Positions 14,726 to 20,308 of a DNA stretch of 20,308 nucleotides are shown piece after piece (position 1 is the stretch's first letter; each line of letters starts with the position of its first letter). The stretch comes from an uncultured Veillonella sp. (GTDB lineage: Bacteria > Bacillota > Negativicutes > Veillonellales > Veillonellaceae), in assembly GCA_900549845.1 (NCBI GenBank), contig URPT01000012.1, positions 1-20,308 on the forward strand, read 5' to 3'. The translations under genes and the position numbers were made by a program. The notes beneath the pieces were generated by a model. It was not told where the DNA came from. It worked only from the letters and a program-made list of their open reading frames with translations, and did no database searches.

Positions 14726-15742
14726 ATGACAACGGCATTAGCCACAATATTTGTATTTGGTTTAATCGTGTTTATTCATGAGTTAGGCCATTTTATTACA
14801 GCAAAAATGTCGGGTATGCAAGTAGACGAATTCGCCATAGGTTTTGGACCTGCCATATTTAAAGTTCAAAAAGGGGAAACCTTATATTCTATTCGTATTA
14901 TTCCTCTTGGTGGTTTTAATCGTATTGCTGGCATGAGTCCTGACGAGCCGTTAAATGAACGGTCATTTTATACTAAACCTGCATGGAAGAAATTTATTGT
15001 TATTTCTGCAGGGGCAGTATTCAATTTTTTATTGGCCATTGTTTTATTCTTTGGCCTCAATGCAACAGTAGGTAATCTTACCTATACAAATGATCCTGTT
15101 ATTGGTAATATCATCCCTGGTAGTGCCGCTGAACAAGCTCATTTACAATCAAATGATAGAATTCTTACTATTGATGGTAAAAAGATTTCAACGTGGGATG
15201 AAATCCGTCCTAGCTTACAAGGTACTGCCAACCATGGTGTTACCGTTGTGGTAGATCGAGACGGAGAAACTGTAGAAACTACAGTGATTCCAAAAATGGA
15301 ACAAGATAGTCCTAAAATTGGTATTTATCCTAGTTTTACACGAGAAAGTTATAGCATAGGCGAGTCTTTGAGTCTAGCTGTTACTCGTACTGGTCAAACA
15401 ATTGTTGCTATGTTAAGTGGTTTGTATGATATGATTCGCGGCACACAAGCTGCAGAATTATCCGGCCCAGTAGGTATTTCACAAATGGCTGGCACTATTG
15501 CACAATCTGGCTTTGCACCACTTTTGAGCTTTGCTGCATTTTTAAGTATTAACTTAGGGGTTATCAATCTTTTACCATTACCTGTATTAGATGGTGGTCA
15601 TTTAATTATTATTTTGGCTGAAGCAATTACAGGTCGTAAATTACCTGCTAAGGCACTAATGTATATTCAAATGGTTGGTGTTGCTTTAATGGTAGCATTA
15701 TTCTTATATGTAACGACTCAGGATATATTCCGATTACTATAA
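14726..15742 (+). CDS. rseP: Site-2 zinc metalloprotease RseP (RIP protease)
   Basis: Intramembrane protease that cuts transmembrane anti-sigma factors or other membrane peptides. The 338-residue protein has the zinc motif HELGH (18-22) in the first membrane helix and the third ligand Asp289 in NLLPLPVLDGGH (281-292). A single PDZ domain occupies about 115-190, around VIGNIIPGSAAEQAHLQSND; the E. coli form has two. Membrane helices lie at about 3-23, 90-112, 265-300 and 310-332. AGGAG overlaps the dxr stop and precedes ATG 14726 by 5 bases. No obvious anti-sigma substrate is encoded in the window. Confidence 0.96.
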   Translation: MTTALATIFVFGLIVFIHELGHFITAKMSGMQVDEFAIGFGPAIFKVQKGETLYSIRIIPLGGFNRIAGMSPDEPLNERSFYTKPAWKKFIVISAGAVFNFLLAIVLFFGLNATVGNLTYTNDPVIGNIIPGSAAEQAHLQSNDRILTIDGKKISTWDEIRPSLQGTANHGVTVVVDRDGETVETTVIPKMEQDSPKIGIYPSFTRESYSIGESLSLAVTRTGQTIVAMLSGLYDMIRGTQAAELSGPVGISQMAGTIAQSGFAPLLSFAAFLSINLGVINLLPLPVLDGGHLIIILAEAITGRKLPAKALMYIQMVGVALMVALFLYVTTQDIFRLL

Positions 15743-15760
15743 GATAGATGGGAGATTACA

Positions 15761-16846
15761 ATGATTGTACGTAAACCAACAAATGGTATCTATGTAGGTA
15801 CAGTTAAAATTGGTGATTATGCACCGGTAAGCATTCAATCTATGATTACTACAGATCCGGTTCATACGGAAAAGGCTATAGCTGAAATAAATCGTTTAGC
15901 TGAGGCTGGTTGTGAATTAGTACGTGTTGCAGTTCCTACTATGGCTTCTGCTAAAGCTTTAAAAGCAGTTCGTGCTGGTATTGATATTCCTTTAATTGCT
16001 GATATTCATTTCGACTATAAATTAGCGTTAGAAGCTATCGAGAATAATGTTGATGGATTGCGTATTAATCCAGGAAACATCGGCGGTGAGGATAAGGTAT
16101 TGGCTGTTATTGAAAAAGCTAAACCTAAACAAATCCCGATTCGTATTGGCGTTAATGCAGGGTCTTTACCAAAGCATATCCTCGATGCACATGGAGGTCA
16201 TCCTACAGCTGATGGCATGGTGGAAACTGCATTAGAACATGTGCGAATTCTTGAGAAGCTCGACTACCGTCAAATGAAATTATCTATTAAAGCAACGGAA
16301 GTTCCTTTAATGGTAGAAGCCTATCGTAAGTTATCCGATAAGATTCCTTATCCATTACATTTAGGTGTTACTGAAGCTGGTACGATAAAACAAGGTACCA
16401 TTAAGTCTGCTATGGGAATTGGTGCTTTATTATTAGACGGTATCGGTGATACATTACGGGTATCCTTAACAGGTGATCCCATACATGAAATTGAAGTAGG
16501 TCGAAGTATTTTGAGTAATTTAGGATTACGAAACTTTGGAGCTACAATGATTTCTTGTCCTACCTGCGGTCGATGCCAAGTGAATTTATTTGATATGGCA
16601 GGGATTGTAGAGGAACGATTAGCATCCATTAAAGCACCTATTAAAGTAGCTGTTATGGGTTGTGTCGTAAATGGGCCTGGTGAGGCTCGTGAGGCTGATT
16701 TCGGCATTGCTGGTGGTAATGGACAAGGTATTGTCTTCCGTAAAGGGGAAGTTATCAAGACTGTGCCAGAAGCTGAATTAGTAGATACATTATTTAGAGA
16801 AATTGATCAATATTTAGAAAACTTAGATGAGGAGTCTTTATGTTAG
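15761..16846 (+). CDS. ispG: 4-hydroxy-3-methylbut-2-en-1-yl diphosphate synthase IspG
   Basis: Penultimate step of the MEP pathway: reductive ring opening of MEcPP to HMBPP by a [4Fe-4S] enzyme. The 361 residues fit the short bacterial two-domain form. The TIM barrel starts at VSIQSMITTDP (23-33), with RINPGNIGG (101-109) in the active site. The cluster ligands are Cys266 and Cys269 in SCPTCGRC and Cys301 in GCVVNGPGEA, with Glu308 as the fourth ligand. Its ATG 15761 follows ATGGGAG by about 7 bases. The dxr-rseP-ispG-proS order is common in Firmicutes. It overlaps proS by 7 bases. Confidence 0.98.
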   Translation: MIVRKPTNGIYVGTVKIGDYAPVSIQSMITTDPVHTEKAIAEINRLAEAGCELVRVAVPTMASAKALKAVRAGIDIPLIADIHFDYKLALEAIENNVDGLRINPGNIGGEDKVLAVIEKAKPKQIPIRIGVNAGSLPKHILDAHGGHPTADGMVETALEHVRILEKLDYRQMKLSIKATEVPLMVEAYRKLSDKIPYPLHLGVTEAGTIKQGTIKSAMGIGALLLDGIGDTLRVSLTGDPIHEIEVGRSILSNLGLRNFGATMISCPTCGRCQVNLFDMAGIVEERLASIKAPIKVAVMGCVVNGPGEAREADFGIAGGNGQGIVFRKGEVIKTVPEAELVDTLFREIDQYLENLDEESLC

Positions 16847-18558
16847 CCACTAAATTATATGCACCTACATTGCGTGAGGTTCCATCTGACGCTGATGTAG
16901 TTAGCCAACAGCTTATGCTTCGCGCTGGTTTTATGCGCAAAACTGCAAATGGTTTATATAGCTTTTTACCATTAGGTTGGAGAAGTATCAAAAAAATCGA
17001 AGCTATTGTACGTGAAGAAATGGATCGTGCTAGTGCTCAAGAAATTATGATGCCTATCTTACAACCTGCTGAAATTTGGAAAGAATCTGGCCGTTGGAAT
17101 GCATATGGCGCTGAAATGATGCGTATTAATGATCGTCATGATAATGAATTCTGTTTAGGACCAACTCATGAAGAGATGATTACTACACTTGTTAAAAATG
17201 AGATCAATTCATATCGTCAATTACCAGTAAATTTATATCAAATTCAAAGTAAATTCCGTGATGAACGTCGTCCACGTTATGGTTTAATGCGCAGTCGCGA
17301 ATTCATTATGAAAGATGCATACTCTTTTGATGTAGATGAAGCTGGTTTAGATGAATCTTATAAATCTATGTATGATGCATACACACGTATTTTTACGCGT
17401 TGTGGTCTTACATTCCGTCCTGTAGAAGCTGATAGCGGTGCCATTGGTGGTAGTGGTACACATGAGTTCATGGCTATTGCTGAAGCAGGTGAAGCAGATA
17501 TTGTGTACTGTACAAAATGTGACTATGCTGCCAATATTGAGATAGGTAAACCTGGTATTATGAAACAGGAAGAAGAAGCCCTTCAAGACTTATCTATTGT
17601 AGATACTCCTAATGCAAGTACTATTGAAGCTGTTGCGGAAATGTTAAACTTACCACTACATAAAACGATTAAAGCCGTAGTATTTTCTATTGATGGTAAA
17701 GTTGTATTAGCTATTGTTCGTGGTGACCATGAAGTAAATGAAGTAGCTGTACAACATGCTGTGCTTGGTTCTGTAGAGCCAGAAATGGCTACGCCAGAGG
17801 AATTAGAAAAAGTAGGTTTAACAGCTGGCTTTATTAGTCCTGTTGGGTTAAAACAAACAGAAGAGTTTGCTATTGTCGTGGATGAATCTGTTATGGAAAC
17901 GTACAATGTTTGTGGTGGTGCAAACAAGAAAGATGCACACTATATTAACATTAACCCTAAACGTGACTTTGATGTAGAAGATATCATTGTTGCACCAATT
18001 CGTTTGATTACAGCTGACGATGTTTGTCCAACTTGTGGTGGTGCATTAGAACATGCTAAAGGTATTGAAGTAGGTCAAGTATTTAAGTTGGGTACAAAAT
18101 ACTCTGAAGCTTTACAAGCTACATTCTTAGATCAAAATGGTCGTCCTAATCCTATGATTATGGGTTGTTATGGTATTGGTGTATCTCGTACATTAGCTGC
18201 AGCTATTGAGCAGTACCACGATGAAAATGGTATTATTTGGCCACGTTCTATTGCTCCATTTGAAGCCGTTATTGTACCTATTAATGCAAAAGATGAAGCT
18301 TTGATGTCTACAAGTCAAACAATTTATACTGCATTACAAAATGCAGGTGTAGATGTGTTACTTGATGATCGTAAGGATCGAGCTGGTGTAAAATTCAAAG
18401 ATGCTGATTTAATTGGCTATCCACTTCGTATTACAGTAAGTAAAAATACGCTTGAAAATAATGAAGTAGAAATTCAAATCCGTAAGTCTGGTGAATCGAT
18501 TACATGTGCAATCGATTCTGTAGCGACTAAGGTTACTGAATTACTTCAAGATTTATAA
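16840..18558 (+). CDS. proS: Prolyl-tRNA synthetase, bacterial type with editing domain
   Basis: Charges tRNA-Pro with proline. The 572-residue class II synthetase shows LGPTHEE (106-112), the motif 2 region FRDERRPRYGLMRSREF (139-155) and the motif 3 region MGCYGIGVSRTLAAAIEQ (441-458). Between motifs 2 and 3 sits the INS editing domain (about 224-405), which hydrolyses alanyl-tRNA-Pro; HKTIKAVVF (274-282) carries the expected conserved lysines, and VCGGANKKDAHY (357-368) is also typical. The C-terminal anticodon-binding domain runs from about 470. GAGGAGT lies 4-5 bases before ATG 16840, inside ispG. It is the last gene of the long operon. In Bacillus polC follows proS, but here a terminator does. 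Confidence 0.98.
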   Translation: MLATKLYAPTLREVPSDADVVSQQLMLRAGFMRKTANGLYSFLPLGWRSIKKIEAIVREEMDRASAQEIMMPILQPAEIWKESGRWNAYGAEMMRINDRHDNEFCLGPTHEEMITTLVKNEINSYRQLPVNLYQIQSKFRDERRPRYGLMRSREFIMKDAYSFDVDEAGLDESYKSMYDAYTRIFTRCGLTFRPVEADSGAIGGSGTHEFMAIAEAGEADIVYCTKCDYAANIEIGKPGIMKQEEEALQDLSIVDTPNASTIEAVAEMLNLPLHKTIKAVVFSIDGKVVLAIVRGDHEVNEVAVQHAVLGSVEPEMATPEELEKVGLTAGFISPVGLKQTEEFAIVVDESVMETYNVCGGANKKDAHYININPKRDFDVEDIIVAPIRLITADDVCPTCGGALEHAKGIEVGQVFKLGTKYSEALQATFLDQNGRPNPMIMGCYGIGVSRTLAAAIEQYHDENGIIWPRSIAPFEAVIVPINAKDEALMSTSQTIYTALQNAGVDVLLDDRKDRAGVKFKDADLIGYPLRITVSKNTLENNEVEIQIRKSGESITCAIDSVATKVTELLQDL

Positions 18559-18560
18559 TT

Positions 18561-18604
18561 AAATTGCGATTCTAGTGAATGTTCATTAGGGTCGCAATTT
18601 TTCT
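18561..18604 (+). terminator. Strong intrinsic terminator after proS
   Basis: AAATTGCGA (18561-18569) pairs perfectly with TCGCAATTT (18592-18600). Inside, two T-G wobbles and then CTAGTGAA with TTCATTAG extend the stem almost to the tip, giving a long continuous hairpin, followed by TTTTTC. It lies 2 bases after the proS stop and closes the rpsB-proS unit. Confidence 0.9.
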
Positions 18605-18612
18605 ATCTCATC

Positions 18613-18641
18613 TTGAATAAATTAGCTAAATCAGTCATAAT
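18613..18641 (+). promoter_or_regulatory. Sigma-70-type promoter for the PHP gene
   Basis: TTGAAT (18613-18618, four of six consensus bases) and CATAAT (18636-18641, five of six) are separated by 17 bases. It sits just after the proS terminator and about 35 bases before the next start codon, so a new transcription unit begins here with a short leader. Confidence 0.65.
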
Positions 18642-18675
18642 TAAAAGATAGGATAATTGTAATGGGAGGTGCTCT

Positions 18676-19503
18676 ATGCTTGTTGATTTTCACATGCATT
18701 CTATCTATTCTGATGGTGTTAAAAGTCCAGAAGAATTATTACGTCATGCCTTAGAATGTAAACTATCTATGATGGCGTTAACTGATCATGACGAAATTGA
18801 TGGCATAAAAGCATTGCGTGCCGCCCAAAAGCAATTAGATCCGGCGGAAACTATTAAAATTATTAATGGTTGTGAATTTAGTGCTGACTATAAAGATAAA
18901 TCTATTCATATTCTGGGATATCGTTTTGATGAAACAAATCAAGAATTAAAAGACTTTATTCAATATTTTAAAGCAAAACGAGAAGAACGGATTGATGAGA
19001 TTATTAAGCGTTGTAATAATGCTGGATATTTAATATCAAAAGATGACCTACTCAAAAAATTCCCTAAGACGCAAGCTTATGGGCGTCCACATATTGGACA
19101 GTTATTAATTGATGGTGGTTATGCTAAGGATATTAATGAGGTATTCAAAGGTATTCTTCGAAAAGATAGTCCATGCTATGTACCTAAGGTAAAGGTTGAC
19201 GTTCCGCATATTATCGATATTATTCACAAAGCTGGTGGCCTTGCCGTTATGGCTCATCCTAAATTGGTAACTAGTGATGAATATGTAGTAGAAATGTTAG
19301 CCTATGATTTTGATGGTATGGAGGTTTACCATACTAAACATAATGATGAGGATGTAAAACGATATAAAGCATTAGCTAAAAAACATAACTTGTTTATTAC
19401 AGGTGGTTCTGATTATCATGGTATTCCAGGAAAAGCGCCAGATCAATTTGGCGATTACTTGGTATCCGCTGAGAATGTATCAGAATTTATTAGTTTGTTA
19501 TAA
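18676..19503 (+). CDS. PHP domain phosphoesterase (RNase AM / 3',5'-nucleotide bisphosphate phosphatase type)
   Basis: Stand-alone PHP-family hydrolase of 275 residues. Metal-binding motifs appear in the standard order: DFHMHSIYSDG (4-14) with His6, His8 and Asp13; LTDHDEIDG (35-43) with Asp37-His38; Glu67 in NGCEFSAD; His78; His194 in VMAHPKL; and Asp246/His248 in GGSDYHG. The insert with GRPHIGQLLIDGGY (136-149) is typical of the YciV/RNase AM branch, which trims 5' ends of RNA or cleaves nucleoside bisphosphates; histidinol phosphatase is less likely because the length, motif spacing and context do not fit. The exact substrate cannot be read from the sequence. GGGAGGTG (18664-18671) lies about 5 bases before ATG 18676. 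Confidence 0.9.
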   Translation: MLVDFHMHSIYSDGVKSPEELLRHALECKLSMMALTDHDEIDGIKALRAAQKQLDPAETIKIINGCEFSADYKDKSIHILGYRFDETNQELKDFIQYFKAKREERIDEIIKRCNNAGYLISKDDLLKKFPKTQAYGRPHIGQLLIDGGYAKDINEVFKGILRKDSPCYVPKVKVDVPHIIDIIHKAGGLAVMAHPKLVTSDEYVVEMLAYDFDGMEVYHTKHNDEDVKRYKALAKKHNLFITGGSDYHGIPGKAPDQFGDYLVSAENVSEFISLL

Positions 19504-19518
19504 ATAATGAGGTTGACT

Positions 19519-20308
19519 ATGGAAGTCGTTGCATTTGTAGGTAGTAGTGGCACTGGTAAAAGCCATCGTGCACTCGTAGTTGCTCATGAAAATAATATTG
19601 AATGTATCATCGATGATGGCATTTTAATTCATGATAATAAGATTGTAGCCGGCTTTTCTGCAAAGAAGGAATCTAGCCGATTAAAAGCTGTTCGTCGTGC
19701 TATTTTCCAAGATGAAGTACAAGTAAAATCAGTGCGTGAACAATTAGATAAAATCAATCCTAATAAGCTTATGATTATTGGTACATCCGATAATATGGTA
19801 AAGAAAATTACGAAAGCATTAGGCTTGCAAGATCCAGATCGATATATTCGCATTGAAGATGTAGCTACACCTAAAGAAATTGAAAAAGCACAACATGCTC
19901 GTCTTAAAGAAGGTAAACATATTATTCCAGTTCCAACAATGGAATTGAAACCTCACTTTAGAGGGTATTTGATTGATCCAATTAAAACCATGTGGCGTCG
20001 TCGTACATTGAAAAAACAAGATCAAGATACATTGGGGCAAATTGGTTCAGAAGGATTTGAACGTTCTGTGGTTCGTCCAGCTTTCAGTTATTATGGACGT
20101 CTTACCTTTGATGATGATGTAATTATCAAATTGATTCGCAATGGCTTAAAAAAAGTTGTCGGTGTTGATGAATCAAGTGTTATTTCTTTCAAAAAAAGTG
20201 ACAAAGGCCAAAATGGTTTAGTTGTAGATATGGCTGTTGTTATTGAACATGGTTATCCTGTGAAAGCATTGATGCAACAGGTACAAAAGTCTGTTCGAAA
20301 TGAAATTG
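19519..20308 (+). CDS. P-loop protein with C-terminal Asp23/Gls24-like domain (3' end outside window)
   Basis: The frame is open from ATG 19519 to the right edge (263 codons visible, no stop). GAGGT at 19509-19513 sits 5 bases before the start, and the PHP stop is 15 bases upstream, so both are probably one operon. The N-terminus has a Walker A motif, GSSGTGKS (8-15), and a nucleotide-binding type fold to about residue 125, with a likely second strand LMIIGTS (84-90). A basic linker follows (about 145-170, including MWRRRTLKK). From about 189 the sequence (YYGRLTFDDDVIIKLI, then GLVVDMAVVIEHGYPV and VQKSVRNEI) matches the pattern of the Asp23/Gls24 family, seen in envelope-stress proteins of Firmicutes. 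No signal peptide or membrane segment is visible, so it is cytosolic. The function is unknown to me; ATP or GTP binding is inferred from the P-loop only. Confidence 0.85.
   Translation, partial: MEVVAFVGSSGTGKSHRALVVAHENNIECIIDDGILIHDNKIVAGFSAKKESSRLKAVRRAIFQDEVQVKSVREQLDKINPNKLMIIGTSDNMVKKITKALGLQDPDRYIRIEDVATPKEIEKAQHARLKEGKHIIPVPTMELKPHFRGYLIDPIKTMWRRRTLKKQDQDTLGQIGSEGFERSVVRPAFSYYGRLTFDDDVIIKLIRNGLKKVVGVDESSVISFKKSDKGQNGLVVDMAVVIEHGYPVKALMQQVQKSVRNEI

Noticed and set aside
16047..16235. A 62-codon + strand frame inside ispG
   Set aside because: It lies wholly within a conserved part of ispG in another frame and has no family signature.
1..20308. Mobile element, phage, CRISPR or defence system
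   Set aside because: All genes are recognisable core functions on one strand in conserved order; I saw no transposase, integrase, direct repeat array or target-site duplication.

Overview
The window looks like conserved chromosomal core from a low-GC Firmicute, most probably a member of the Negativicutes such as Veillonella. I infer this from AT-rich codon use, a PASTA-type Ser/Thr kinase with its PP2C partner, a DUF116 gene between fmt and rsmB, a short EF-Ts, and Firmicute-type gene order. The genus is recognition by memory and was not tested by a search. All genes lie on the + strand and are packed tightly, with seven overlapping junctions. I see no tRNA, rRNA, CRISPR array, insertion sequence, phage gene or integration scar.

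Region 1 (1-8579) is one apparent transcription unit entering from the left: def (only its 3' end), fmt, a membrane DUF116 protein, rsmB, rlmN, stp, prkC, rsgA and rpe. It joins initiator-tRNA formylation and deformylation, rRNA modification, ribosome maturation (RsgA) and a kinase/phosphatase pair that senses muropeptides.

Region 2 (8580-8865) is the longest non-coding stretch, 286 bases. It holds an AT-rich palindrome at the rpe stop, a possible promoter, a perfect 10-bp inverted repeat, a better extended -10 promoter, and a structured leader before rpsB.

Region 3 (8866-18603) runs rpsB, tsf, pyrH, frr, an 83-codon ORF of unknown function, uppS, cdsA, dxr, rseP, ispG and proS, and ends in a strong intrinsic terminator. 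It couples translation factors and UMP kinase to isoprenoid, undecaprenyl and phospholipid synthesis. A 14-bp hairpin sits just before tsf, and a terminator-like hairpin sits between tsf and pyrH. Together they could set a steep expression step between rpsB-tsf and the downstream genes.

Region 4 (18604-20308) starts with a new promoter and carries a stand-alone PHP-family phosphoesterase, then a P-loop protein with a C-terminal Asp23/Gls24-like domain that runs off the right edge.

I found no convincing undescribed system. The best leads are the uncharacterised 83-aa PASTA-like ORF between frr and uppS, the P-loop/Asp23 fusion, the rpsB leader with a possible pseudoknot, and the two hairpins flanking tsf.
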